A DNA stretch of 25,489 nucleotides from a virus. Below are positions 7,669-16,924 of the stretch, piece after piece (position 1 is the stretch's first letter; every line of letters starts with the position of its first letter). The notes below the pieces were generated by a model. It was not told the origin of the DNA. It ran no database searches and saw nothing but the letters and a program-made list of their open reading frames with translations. The stretch lies in the IMG/VR virus record IMGVR_UViG_3300046003_005575, positions 1-25,489 of that record, one strand, 5' to 3'. The position numbers and the translations under genes were made by a program.

Positions 7669-10600
7669 CAAACCAGGAGACAACAGTGGAAACGTATTAG
7701 TAGAATTTGATTATAACAACATTATTGTTGTTGACCCAAATAAAACTATTGATGCGTTTGGTAATATTAGTGAAAGATTGGTTGACCATGAAAATTTGGT
7801 TATGTTTGCCAACCTTGAAGCTGAAGTATTGCCAAGAACTAAGTTGGCGGTTGGAGGAAGTCCTGAAGATAGAGCTAGAGTTATTTCTGTTGCTAAAATA
7901 AATTTTTTAAGACCAACAGAAAATACATATTTAACTACAGGTTATTATGATGAACTAACAGGTAAGGGGGCTAAAAATGGTTTAGGGGATAATCAAACAA
8001 GAATCCAAACTATCGCACCAAATGATGGGACAAAACCATACGATAGAGTTACTGTAAATAACCCTGGTAATACATCAACTGATAACGGTTTATTAGGGAT
8101 AACATCAATTAATGTGAGGACAAGTAGTTCATTTATTCCCCAAGTTACTGTTCTTCTTGAAGATATTCAAGGAAAGGCATTGTTTGAGTTGGGAGATAAT
8201 TCACCATATGCTGCATTCTTCAATTTACCATACCCTCCATTTTATTTAACCCTTAAAGGGTTTTATGGGCAAGCCATTAAATACCAATTAAACTTAAAGA
8301 CATTCCACGCTTCATTTAACACGTTTAGTGGTAATTACCAAATTCAGTTAGAATTTGTTGGTTATAAGTTCAACATCCTCAATGAAATATCAATGGGACA
8401 CTTGTTGGCGACACCACACATGTACAGTACAAGATTTGATATTTCTAAATCACCAACATCTGCTGAGGGGGGTAATAAAAATATAGAATCAACTACAAAA
8501 CAAAGTAACACAATTGCAGGTCAGGCAAGTAATAGTCAAAATGATGTGGTTACTCAAATTGTAAGTGAAAAGGGTTATCAAAAAGTAATTGAAGTCTATA
8601 GTGAGTACAAAGCCAAAGGGTTACTTGACCCTGATTTCCCTGAAATGACGTTTGCTCAATTCATGAATTCATTAGAAAACTTTGAAAAAACCATCATCGA
8701 TTCATATACCAAAGTGGATGTAGAACCATTGACTAATATTAGGGCTTACAAAGAAATTTTAAAAAATTATTATAATGAAATCTATGCTTCTGATACGTCT
8801 TGGTATAATACATACATGGACTTAAGACCAATTGTATTAAATAATGGAACGTATGTTTATACATTTAAAGAAACGATATTAAAAGACCCAACAAGACAAC
8901 AAGCCGCTCGAACATTGTTGAGTGGGTTTACTTCACAATTCAATGAAAGATTGGCGGAAAACCCAACACTAGGTGTTAAAGGTGCTGCACCTATTAAAAA
9001 TAGTATTACATATGATACTATGTTGATTAATGTTAATGTCAATGATATTGATTTAACTAAAACAACAATTCAACGAACTGGAATATTATCACCAACCACT
9101 GCTGATACTAAGTCGACTGACATTTATTTAAAGAATTTATATAATACAGGTGTTGAGGTAAATACAAATACTCTTAATGTTATTAAGCCCCCATTTTTTA
9201 TTTTTAAATCAAATACAGTAACAAGTCAAGTTGAACCAAGATTTGAAAATTTAATTTATCAACTTGAGGCTGAAGCCAATAGAAAGTTGACCGATTATGA
9301 AACAAGACTAACGGCAGACTTTTCAAGAAAAATCGAAGATAGTAAAATCGGTCTTGGATTTAGACCAACGGTAAGAAATATTTGTGCGGTTATAATGGCG
9401 TCAGCAGAAGCATTTATTCGTTTAATGGATGAGGTTCATACAAACGCATGGAATGTAAAATATGACCCAGTCAGACAATTATCTATTTTAGATAATCCAT
9501 CATCGGCACCTGGTACTGATACTTTAGGTAATATTAAAAAATCACAAGAATCTGCAAATCAAAACCAAGGGTTATCGACAAGTCAAGTTCCTGTTTATCC
9601 TTGGCCACAATTCTTTGTAGAAACCCCTGACGATAAAAAAGGACGTTTTCAATTAAGATATATTGCGGACCCTTCAGTTGTTGATATCACTAAAGGTTAC
9701 CTTTATGATAAATGGCCTGAAGTTGAGTTTGTTGAAGAATATATGAGAGGTATTACTCAAAGGTTTAATCCTCCAATCGCTCAAGTACCGACAGATAGTC
9801 AAGCAACTACAAATATAATTAACATTAATGCTATTGAATACCCATCAAACGGTATTGCGTATGTTAGTAAAGAGGAGATTAAATTCTTCTATGAAATTTG
9901 GGAAAGACAATTTTTAACTGCCAATTATTCGGGATACATTAGAGCTAATGGAAATCAGTTAAGTCAGTTAAGCGAATTAATTTTAAGTTCGGAAACAACT
10001 AATATTGTTACAAGTTTAGGTATTAGTTCGCCATTTTTAACTTTAAAACTTAAAAATTATAATATAACTGCGGAAAATTACGAACAAACTTTGTCTAACT
10101 TTTCTAACCAAGGTACTGGTAGGGCTTATCAAGAATTCATAAGAGATTTCTACGTAACTCCTTACATTAGAAATTTAACCGAAAACTCGTTTAACATTCT
10201 TACTACAAATGATTTAGGTAAAGAACCTCAAAATCCTGCCAAATATGAGGCGTTAGAACAATTAGTTAAAAATGCGTCAAATGACCCATTGGTTATTGAT
10301 ACGTATCCTTTTACGGACCCTAGTTGGGTTTCTAGTAATATGGCTCAAAGTAGTACCAATGCAAACAATTCGGTTTATAATACAACACAAGTATTAAGAG
10401 TCTTTAAAGAAAGAAATGTAATATCAAACTTTGATAGTGTTTATAATTACACAACAAATAGACCTGTAACTAATTTTTCTTACTTAACGGTAACAGACCC
10501 TATTAGTGAAATATCATCAACTAATTTATCGATATTTTTAGATACTAGAAAAAATCCCGATAATTTTATACCGACTGAAGGATATGTTAATCATACAAGA

Positions 10601-13600
10601 CAAATAAATAATATTACAACTGAAACGACAACAACCATGTTGAATACACCATACATGGTGAATGCAATTCAAAACGGTGTATTAAATTGGAGAAAGAAAG
10701 ACAAGTATCCATATGTTCAGGCGGCGTATTTATTTATCAATTCATTACCTTTAGCATCGTTAAAAGAAAAATATAAGACTCAAAACTCTTCAAACGATTT
10801 AGATTATATTGCATCTTGTTTTAAAAAGTTTGGGGCTATACATAAAATGCCATATGCTTGGGTGTTAAAGATGGGTTCTATTTGGTATAGATATAAAACC
10901 TATAAAACAACTGGTGTTGATTTCTTGGATAGTGCTTGGACCAATTTTGATTATAAAGTTAATTTTGACCCAGTTACAAGTTCTGATACAAAAACATATA
11001 AATTTGAGTTTGACGGAATTAAAGAAATTACATTACAAAATACAACATCTGTTAATAACCCAAAAATACAAACAGGTTTCTATCCTAAAGTGATTAATGA
11101 CTTTAACGTATTTTATAATGGTTATGACTTATATACAGGTTATACTAACACTGAAATTCAAGCAAGTATTGGTGGTGGTATGAAAGTGTATAACTTTAAA
11201 GATTCAAACATTAACCCAAGTAGTTCGATTGTTGACCTCTTAACTGGTTTCCCAAAAATTTCAACTATTGAAACATGGTCTGTGGTGTTACCTGATACGG
11301 TAATGGATTTAGAAAACTTGGCGGTTAATTGTAGACCAAATAGAAATACAACAAGTAATAGTTATTTTATTGTCCCTTCATTTGGTTCACCTATAAACCA
11401 AGTAAACGTTGAGTTATTACAAAATAATGTTCAAATTGTTCCGTTCTTAAATAATCCTTCAATTTATAATGGTTCTGTAAGGATGTTATGGTCGGCACCA
11501 AACTACGGTTATTTTAATAATGAAGAAATAGTTAAGCCAACTCCTGACAAATATGTTAATAAAATTTTAACTGGTAATACAAAACAATCGGCATTTAAAT
11601 TATTGATTACTGACGAGTATTCAAACATTGAAGAAATATTCTCTGTGTTTGATAAAAGTATTTTAGATAAATTTGAACAAGAATTTTTAAACTTCTCTAA
11701 ACCAATTGCAGATATTGATTTAGGTCCACAAGTTGTTGTACCTGTTGGTGAATCACCAATTGACAATACTGCACTATATAGGAACTTCCAATATTTGTTC
11801 AGAAGTTTAATGACGGTAAATTCAAATAATGGTACGACAAATTCAGAATATTTTAATACTCTTGGTAACACACAATTAGTTTCATTCTCTAATACAATTA
11901 AATCATTTTTAGAATATGATGTGATGTTAAAGTATGGAAATCCTGCCAATTACAAAAGGAGAGTTGTTGATTCGTTTATTGCATCCAATAACGGACCAAA
12001 TGTTGTAACGGACCCAATTAATTTTGGTACCTACATTAATAACACATTACCTTCAAGTGGGGGTGGAATAACGTTGGCTCAATCTAAGGCTCAATATCCT
12101 GCGGAGTGGTTGGCGTTAGAGACTGAAATTGGGTTTTCAACCATTCAAAATTTGGCGTACACCAATCAAGGTTCATACATTACAGATTTCTTTATTGATA
12201 ATAACATTGGATTTACCGTTGATAATATTGTTTTATGTTCACAATTGATTAAACAATATGCTACACAAAAACTTCTTACACCAACTTTAAATAGTGTTGA
12301 ATTCAAATCAAGATTACAACTTTATTTGAATGGTACCACTGCAATTCAAAATTTATTTTTAAATCAAATATTAACAGGTGTTCGACTTGCATTACCTAAT
12401 CAACAAGAATTACCTGAAAAGAAAATACAAAGTGTTATTGATGGACAACAATCTAAAGTTGAAAACTATGAGGTATTCAAAGCTCTTAACGATAAATGGA
12501 TTGCGGGTGGGGATTACTCAAGTAAAACATTATTTGAAGATTTTTTATTCTTAGACAGAGCATCAAGAAATATTGGTGATACTTTGTTGGTTGATATCTT
12601 CTCATTAAAAGATACTCTTTTGGGAACTAAAACTTTTGAGGAATCATCATTTAATATGGAAATGAGTGTATTCACATTCATAAGTGGAATCCTTATTAGA
12701 AATAAGTTTAATGTAATGCCATTACCTGCTTATGTTAATTTTTATAATGTGCAGGATGCTGATGGAACAACTCTTTCACAAAGTGCTGAAGGTTCTTTAG
12801 AATTCGCTGATAACATGTGGGGTACATTCTTGGATGTTGATTATAGAAAATCAAGTCCAAAGGTTGTTTGTTTCTATGCGGGACTACCATCATCTCAATT
12901 AGATTTACCAAAAGGTAATTCAAGATTTAGGGACGATTCATTTGAACTACGACGAGCATCTGAAAATCCATTAATTGAAAATCAAGTTGGTAAAAAAGAT
13001 TGGGCGCTTTCAAATAAATGTGTTGGTTTTAATGTTGATATTGGGACAAGAAATCAAAATATATTTTATTCGTTTGAGGTTTCTATGGATAGTGGTAAGG
13101 CAACATCAGAATCAATACAGACTCAAATTGACATGGTAGACCAAGCTAATGGTAAAAATGTTGCGACTCAAAACGTAGGATTATATAATTTATACAAAAA
13201 GAGAAGTTATCAATCTAATGTAACTTGTTTGGGTAATGCATTATTACAACCAACCATGTATTTCAACTTAAGACATGTTCCAATGTTTAATGGTCCTTAC
13301 TTAATTACCGAAGTTAATCATATAATTCAACCAGGTTCGTTTCAAACAAACTTTACTGGAATTAGACAAGGTGTTTATGATTTACCATCTATTGATAATT
13401 TATTACAAAGTTTGAATCAAAATTTATTGACTCAGATTGAAACTGCCATTTTAAAGAAAAAAGAAAACATACCTGATAAATTAAATACTAATATAAATAA
13501 AACTGCACTTCTTTCACAAATAGGTGAAAACACTGCAGCCGCTGTAAATAGTTGTACTTTATCGTTAAATACTAACTACGTTACTTGGGGTGATTTTGTC

Positions 13601-14992
13601 GAATCTGCGACAACTGGATTAACACCACAAGAGTTAGCCGACGCCATTGTTGCCAAAACAAGTAATGCAAATTTACAAATCCTTATTTACTTAATGTGTT
13701 ATATTAAAACATTTAATAAAGATAAGTTCTATGGGTATAATAATAACTTTGCCAATGTTGAATTAAGTGTATATTGGGGACCAAGTACACAATATTTTAT
13801 ACAAAAACAATCATCATGTGTTTCGGTTTCAAACTCAAATGCGACAAACAACCCAACACCAATTGCGAACTTTAATAGTCTTGATAAATTCCTTGATTTT
13901 ATGGTTGCAAGATTAACTCCAAATGTGAGACGTATTTTATTTGGTGAAAATGGAAATGCTCCGTTAGGATTACCAAAATTTTATGTTTGTTATTGGACGC
14001 CAGCAACAAATGAGACCCCTAACATAACTCCTGAATATTTTGATGAAAATCAAAATGAATTTGAAACATTATTTAATACTGTTAAGAACGGATTAAAATC
14101 CGCTAATGAAGTACAGTTAAGTGGTGATGCTAACAATAATGTTAAGGCTGCGGATAAAGCTCAAGAACAACAAATTGCTAGTGGAGGAACAGGAGCAACT
14201 AATAATCAGAATACTACAACAGTTAGTGGTCCTGTTTGTTTACCGCCATCCATTACATCGTTTACTCCATTAACGGGTGTAACAGGTACAATCGTTAATA
14301 TTATTGGTAATGATTTAGGTTCCGTAACGGCCGTTACGATAAATGGGGTTACTGTAACAACAGGAATTACTATTAACAGTGAAACCAATGTGGTTGTTAT
14401 TGTTCCGTTTAGTAATACGACAATTGCACAAAATAATGTAATAACATTACAAGGTGTTTATGGTAATGGTTCAAGTACAACAACATTTACTTATAATCCA
14501 TTACAAACAACCGCTGCACCACCAACAGTGGCACCAAATGTATTACCGAATAGTAATACACAACCACAACAAACAGGACCTGTGACTATGACAGGGATTA
14601 CCGAGATTAATACTATCTCTAATCCTGGTTATACTAAGATTGGAATTAACCCACTAATATTAGTTAATTGGGAAATATTAAGTGACCCATTATCACCATA
14701 CTTAAGTTATGAAGTGGTTCAAACAACAGTTTCATCAAACAATACAACAGTTCAAACTGTTATTAGCCAAGGCGTTGTTAATTTAGGGAATACATACACT
14801 AATAATGCATACTCTGAATTCTATATTGAAGATGCTGATGTTATTTATGAAATTGATAATAATGGAGGAACAATACCAACAGATTGTGTAATTAACTATA
14901 AAATTAAAATATTGGCAAACACAATAACTCCGACGACTCCTCCAACTCAAACAGTCACTCAATGGTTTTCCAATGTAATCAACATACCATAA
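7658..14992 (+). CDS. Giant baseplate hub-like structural protein (2444 aa) with C-terminal IPT/TIG domain
   Basis: The N-terminal ~250 residues (SFIPQVTVLLEDIQGKALFE, LPYPPFYLTLKGFYG, LEFVGYKFNIL) look like the beta-rich first domain of a hub or baseplate protein. A very long Asn/Thr/Tyr-rich middle is unassigned. Residues ~1875-1916 (MFNGPYLITEVNHIIQPGSF followed by QTNFTGIRQGV) match the typical closing strand of gpD/gp27-type hubs. Residues ~2000-2090 (GYNNNFANVELSVYWG, later ANFNSLDKFLDFMVARL) recall a lysozyme or glucosaminidase-like domain, but I see no convincing catalytic Glu. Residues ~2194-2281 are an IPT/TIG Ig-like domain (PSITSFTPLTGVTGTIVNII), and ~2300-2444 a final beta-rich domain. 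It probably forms the central spike/hub platform. Overlap with the LysM gene (11 bases) implies coupled translation. Such length is unusual for a hub gene. Confidence 0.6.
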   Translation: MAGNKPGDNSGNVLVEFDYNNIIVVDPNKTIDAFGNISERLVDHENLVMFANLEAEVLPRTKLAVGGSPEDRARVISVAKINFLRPTENTYLTTGYYDELTGKGAKNGLGDNQTRIQTIAPNDGTKPYDRVTVNNPGNTSTDNGLLGITSINVRTSSSFIPQVTVLLEDIQGKALFELGDNSPYAAFFNLPYPPFYLTLKGFYGQAIKYQLNLKTFHASFNTFSGNYQIQLEFVGYKFNILNEISMGHLLATPHMYSTRFDISKSPTSAEGGNKNIESTTKQSNTIAGQASNSQNDVVTQIVSEKGYQKVIEVYSEYKAKGLLDPDFPEMTFAQFMNSLENFEKTIIDSYTKVDVEPLTNIRAYKEILKNYYNEIYASDTSWYNTYMDLRPIVLNNGTYVYTFKETILKDPTRQQAARTLLSGFTSQFNERLAENPTLGVKGAAPIKNSITYDTMLINVNVNDIDLTKTTIQRTGILSPTTADTKSTDIYLKNLYNTGVEVNTNTLNVIKPPFFIFKSNTVTSQVEPRFENLIYQLEAEANRKLTDYETRLTADFSRKIEDSKIGLGFRPTVRNICAVIMASAEAFIRLMDEVHTNAWNVKYDPVRQLSILDNPSSAPGTDTLGNIKKSQESANQNQGLSTSQVPVYPWPQFFVETPDDKKGRFQLRYIADPSVVDITKGYLYDKWPEVEFVEEYMRGITQRFNPPIAQVPTDSQATTNIININAIEYPSNGIAYVSKEEIKFFYEIWERQFLTANYSGYIRANGNQLSQLSELILSSETTNIVTSLGISSPFLTLKLKNYNITAENYEQTLSNFSNQGTGRAYQEFIRDFYVTPYIRNLTENSFNILTTNDLGKEPQNPAKYEALEQLVKNASNDPLVIDTYPFTDPSWVSSNMAQSSTNANNSVYNTTQVLRVFKERNVISNFDSVYNYTTNRPVTNFSYLTVTDPISEISSTNLSIFLDTRKNPDNFIPTEGYVNHTRQINNITTETTTTMLNTPYMVNAIQNGVLNWRKKDKYPYVQAAYLFINSLPLASLKEKYKTQNSSNDLDYIASCFKKFGAIHKMPYAWVLKMGSIWYRYKTYKTTGVDFLDSAWTNFDYKVNFDPVTSSDTKTYKFEFDGIKEITLQNTTSVNNPKIQTGFYPKVINDFNVFYNGYDLYTGYTNTEIQASIGGGMKVYNFKDSNINPSSSIVDLLTGFPKISTIETWSVVLPDTVMDLENLAVNCRPNRNTTSNSYFIVPSFGSPINQVNVELLQNNVQIVPFLNNPSIYNGSVRMLWSAPNYGYFNNEEIVKPTPDKYVNKILTGNTKQSAFKLLITDEYSNIEEIFSVFDKSILDKFEQEFLNFSKPIADIDLGPQVVVPVGESPIDNTALYRNFQYLFRSLMTVNSNNGTTNSEYFNTLGNTQLVSFSNTIKSFLEYDVMLKYGNPANYKRRVVDSFIASNNGPNVVTDPINFGTYINNTLPSSGGGITLAQSKAQYPAEWLALETEIGFSTIQNLAYTNQGSYITDFFIDNNIGFTVDNIVLCSQLIKQYATQKLLTPTLNSVEFKSRLQLYLNGTTAIQNLFLNQILTGVRLALPNQQELPEKKIQSVIDGQQSKVENYEVFKALNDKWIAGGDYSSKTLFEDFLFLDRASRNIGDTLLVDIFSLKDTLLGTKTFEESSFNMEMSVFTFISGILIRNKFNVMPLPAYVNFYNVQDADGTTLSQSAEGSLEFADNMWGTFLDVDYRKSSPKVVCFYAGLPSSQLDLPKGNSRFRDDSFELRRASENPLIENQVGKKDWALSNKCVGFNVDIGTRNQNIFYSFEVSMDSGKATSESIQTQIDMVDQANGKNVATQNVGLYNLYKKRSYQSNVTCLGNALLQPTMYFNLRHVPMFNGPYLITEVNHIIQPGSFQTNFTGIRQGVYDLPSIDNLLQSLNQNLLTQIETAILKKKENIPDKLNTNINKTALLSQIGENTAAAVNSCTLSLNTNYVTWGDFVESATTGLTPQELADAIVAKTSNANLQILIYLMCYIKTFNKDKFYGYNNNFANVELSVYWGPSTQYFIQKQSSCVSVSNSNATNNPTPIANFNSLDKFLDFMVARLTPNVRRILFGENGNAPLGLPKFYVCYWTPATNETPNITPEYFDENQNEFETLFNTVKNGLKSANEVQLSGDANNNVKAADKAQEQQIASGGTGATNNQNTTTVSGPVCLPPSITSFTPLTGVTGTIVNIIGNDLGSVTAVTINGVTVTTGITINSETNVVVIVPFSNTTIAQNNVITLQGVYGNGSSTTTFTYNPLQTTAAPPTVAPNVLPNSNTQPQQTGPVTMTGITEINTISNPGYTKIGINPLILVNWEILSDPLSPYLSYEVVQTTVSSNNTTVQTVISQGVVNLGNTYTNNAYSEFYIEDADVIYEIDNNGGTIPTDCVINYKIKILANTITPTTPPTQTVTQWFSNVINIP

Positions 14993-15010
14993 ATTTAACA
15001 AATAACGATA

Positions 15011-15025
15011 TATTTATATAGAAAC
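15011..15025 (+). promoter_or_regulatory. Candidate late promoter element TATTTATATAGAAAC (second copy)
   Basis: This is an exact 15-base copy of the element at 382-396, in the 39-base gap after the giant hub gene and 21 bases before the ATG at 15032. Two exact copies in short intergenic gaps at similar distances from start codons are unlikely by chance even in AT-rich DNA. No -35-like TTTG or TTGACA is visible at the usual distance upstream. Confidence 0.45.
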
Positions 15026-15031
15026 ATAATT

Positions 15032-15256
15032 ATGGATATTAAATCAGCATTAGATAACTACCTTGGTAAATCAACAAGATTTTCACAAGAAGATAACGGT
15101 GACGGAACTAAACAAGTTTGTGACTTAGATACAGGTGATTGTTATACTGTAAGAGAAAGAGACGGACTTATTGAAAGAGCTGGACACCAAACAACCGCCA
15201 ACAGAAAAGTTAGAGTTGAAACATCTAAAGGTATAAAACAATTATTAAACGGCTAA
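15032..15256 (+). CDS. Small conserved-type phage protein, unknown function (74 aa)
   Basis: I do not recognise a function. The 74-residue protein begins with a short helix (MDIKSALDNYLGKSTRF). It then has a probable beta-hairpin with two cysteines six residues apart-to-seven (QVCDLDTGDCYTVRERDG), followed by LIERAGH and a basic C-terminus. The segment 'cysteine/charged turn, YTVRERDGLIER' recalls small proteins found near structural genes in other marine T4-like phages, but this is only a resemblance. It is the first gene after a candidate late promoter and is followed 4 bases later by the proline-rich gene, so the two probably form one late transcription unit. Confidence 0.65.
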   Translation: MDIKSALDNYLGKSTRFSQEDNGDGTKQVCDLDTGDCYTVRERDGLIERAGHQTTANRKVRVETSKGIKQLLNG

Positions 15257-15260
15257 TACA

Positions 15261-15956
15261 ATGAGTATAGACAGAAAGATATTAAGTGAAATCGAAAGAT
15301 ATAGAAGTATTAACAAATACATCTTGGAACAGGCTGCAGAACCAGCACCTGATGATTTAGGGGCGTTAACACCTGATGCAGGTGCAGCACCTCCACCACC
15401 ACCTGCAGAAGCGGGAGCGGTTCCACCACCACCTCCAGGTGGTGCTGCAGCTCCACCAGCAGATGCCGCACCAACACCAATTGATGTTGAAAGTGACCCT
15501 GACGTTGAAAAGATTGACGACGAAGGACAATCTGAAGAAAAAGGTGCAGAAGAAACAGATTCTGAAGAACTTGATATCACCGAGTTAGTTACCACTCAAA
15601 AAGATACTCAATCAAAACAAGATGAATATTTTGAAAATCTATTTGGACAATTAGGTAAATTGGAATCAAGGTTAGGTGAGATGGATGCTATCATGAATAA
15701 ATTAAATGCTCTTGAAAACAAAATTGAGAAGTACCGTGAAAAAACTCCTCAAGAAAAATTGGAGTTAAGAAGTTATGACTCATACCCATTCAACCAAAAA
15801 TTATCACAATTCTTCGATGATAAGTCAGAAGAGATGGAAAAGACGGGAAAAAATGATTATGTTTTAACACCTGATGACGTGACCGACATCAATGTTAATG
15901 ATATTAAGAATTCTTTTCAAGGTACAGGTTTCCAAGACGAGTTCAAATACAAATAA
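15261..15956 (+). CDS. Proline-rich / coiled-coil protein, unknown function (231 aa)
   Basis: This 231-residue protein has three parts. Residues ~1-23 are a charged helix (RKILSEIERYRSINKYILEQ). Residues ~24-75 are a low-complexity Ala/Pro/Gly linker with two runs of five prolines. Residues ~76-115 are very acidic, and ~115-160 form a heptad-like coiled coil (FGQLGKLESRLGEMDAIMNK). The C-terminal ~70 residues look like a small globular tail (LRSYDSYPFNQKLSQFF). No signal peptide or membrane segment is seen. The architecture suggests a structural or scaffold-like oligomer joined by a flexible spacer. Local GC content is clearly higher in the linker because of the CCA/GCA codons. It ends the late block, just before a terminator. 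No family assignment is offered. Confidence 0.65.
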   Translation: MSIDRKILSEIERYRSINKYILEQAAEPAPDDLGALTPDAGAAPPPPPAEAGAVPPPPPGGAAAPPADAAPTPIDVESDPDVEKIDDEGQSEEKGAEETDSEELDITELVTTQKDTQSKQDEYFENLFGQLGKLESRLGEMDAIMNKLNALENKIEKYREKTPQEKLELRSYDSYPFNQKLSQFFDDKSEEMEKTGKNDYVLTPDDVTDINVNDIKNSFQGTGFQDEFKYK

Positions 15957-15976
15957 CAAACACAACAAATAATGTA

Positions 15977-16003
15977 AGGTCACCCAAAAGGTGGCCTTTT
16001 TTT
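15977..16003 (+). terminator. Rho-independent terminator after the late tail block
   Basis: AGGTCACC (15977-15984) pairs with GGTGGCCT (15990-15997) with one T-G wobble, a 5-base loop CAAAA, and a run of seven T (15997-16003). It closes the unit ending with the proline-rich gene and separates it from the promoter that starts only three bases further on. Confidence 0.85.
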
Positions 16004-16004
16004 A

Positions 16005-16036
16005 TTTGACAAATTGAGAAAACTAGACTATAATTG
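16005..16036 (+). promoter_or_regulatory. Strong promoter upstream of the SSB gene (fits both sigma70 and Bacteroidetes patterns)
   Basis: TTGACA (16006-16011), a 17-base spacer and TATAAT (16029-16034) form a perfect sigma70 consensus. The same bases also give TTTG (16005-16008), 20 bases, then TATAATTG (16029-16036), which differs at one position from the Bacteroidetes -7 box TAnnTTTG. The promoter lies right after the terminator and about 32 bases before the SSB start, leaving an A/T-rich leader. Confidence 0.75.
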
Positions 16037-16068
16037 TAAAACAAATTAAACTTAAATATATAAAAAAC

Positions 16069-16917
16069 ATGATGAGTTCATTAGACGCCGTATTGGCACA
16101 GTACGAAAAAGCACAACAAGGGGGCGGGGCCCAAAGCAAGATGTCGCAAGACGAAAGAATGAAAAAGTATTTCGCTTGTATCCTCTCTGACAAAGAGAAA
16201 TCAGGACAACGTAGAGTACGTATCCTACCAACATCAGATGGTTCTTCACCATTCAAAGAAGCATGGTACCACGAAATTCAAGTAGGTGGACAATGGAATA
16301 AATTCTATGACCCAGGAAAAAATGATAACGAACGTTCACCTTTGAATGAGGTTTACGAAGAGTTGATGTCTACGGGTAAAGAATCGGACAAAGAATTGGC
16401 AAAACAATACAAATCTCGTAAGTTTTACATCGTTAAAGTTATCGACCGTGATAACGAAGCTGATGGTGTTAAATTTTGGAGATTTAAACACAACTATAAG
16501 AATGATGGTATCTTGGATAAAATCATTCCGATTTGGAGAAACAAAGGTGATATCACTGACCCTGAAAAAGGACGTGACCTTATCATCGAATTGACTAAAT
16601 CTAAAACACCTGCAGGTAAAGAGTACACAAGTATCTCAACAATTATGTACGATGACCCTAATTCAGTTCATGAAGACAAAGCTCAAGCTGACGCTTGGAT
16701 TAATGATGAGTTGACTTGGTTGGATGTATATTCTAAAAAACCTGTTGACTACCTTGAGGCAATTGCTCGTGGAGAAACTCCGAAGTGGGATTCTGAAAAA
16801 GGTGGATACGTTTACGCAAACGATGTTGAATCAACAACATCTATCGGTGGTGGAAAATCTACACCAATCGTTGACCCACAAGCAAATGATGAGGTTGACT
16901 CTGAATTACCATTCTAA
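16069..16917 (+). CDS. Single-stranded DNA-binding protein (T4 gp32-like)
   Basis: The 282-residue protein coats ssDNA during replication and recombination. The core carries gp32-like motifs: MKKYF near residue 31, RRVRILPTSDGSSPFKEAW (48-66), a basic/aromatic KFYDPGKND and FWRFKHNYKN, all consistent with an OB-fold binding cleft. T4 gp32's zinc ligands are not present: only one cysteine (C37) occurs in the entire protein. The N-terminus (SSLDAVLAQYEKAQQ) lacks the basic LAST motif used for cooperative binding in T4. The C-terminus is acidic and ends VDSELPF, resembling the DDIPF/DLPF tip of bacterial SSB. Two adjacent ATG codons (16069 and 16072) are possible starts. It has its own consensus-like promoter and a strong terminator, so it is likely a separate, abundant transcript. 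Confidence 0.88.
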   Translation: MMSSLDAVLAQYEKAQQGGGAQSKMSQDERMKKYFACILSDKEKSGQRRVRILPTSDGSSPFKEAWYHEIQVGGQWNKFYDPGKNDNERSPLNEVYEELMSTGKESDKELAKQYKSRKFYIVKVIDRDNEADGVKFWRFKHNYKNDGILDKIIPIWRNKGDITDPEKGRDLIIELTKSKTPAGKEYTSISTIMYDDPNSVHEDKAQADAWINDELTWLDVYSKKPVDYLEAIARGETPKWDSEKGGYVYANDVESTTSIGGGKSTPIVDPQANDEVDSELPF

Positions 16918-16924
16918 TTAAACT

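Noticed and set aside
11509-11949. 146-aa open frame on the minus strand
   Set aside because: It lies fully inside the 2444-aa hub gene, has no leader features, and its protein looks like a reverse-strand shadow of Asn/Leu-rich codons.
15245-15595. 116-aa minus-strand Ser/Gly/Ala-rich frame
   Set aside because: It is the mirror of the Pro/Ala linker and acidic codons of the gene at 15261; no separate signal.
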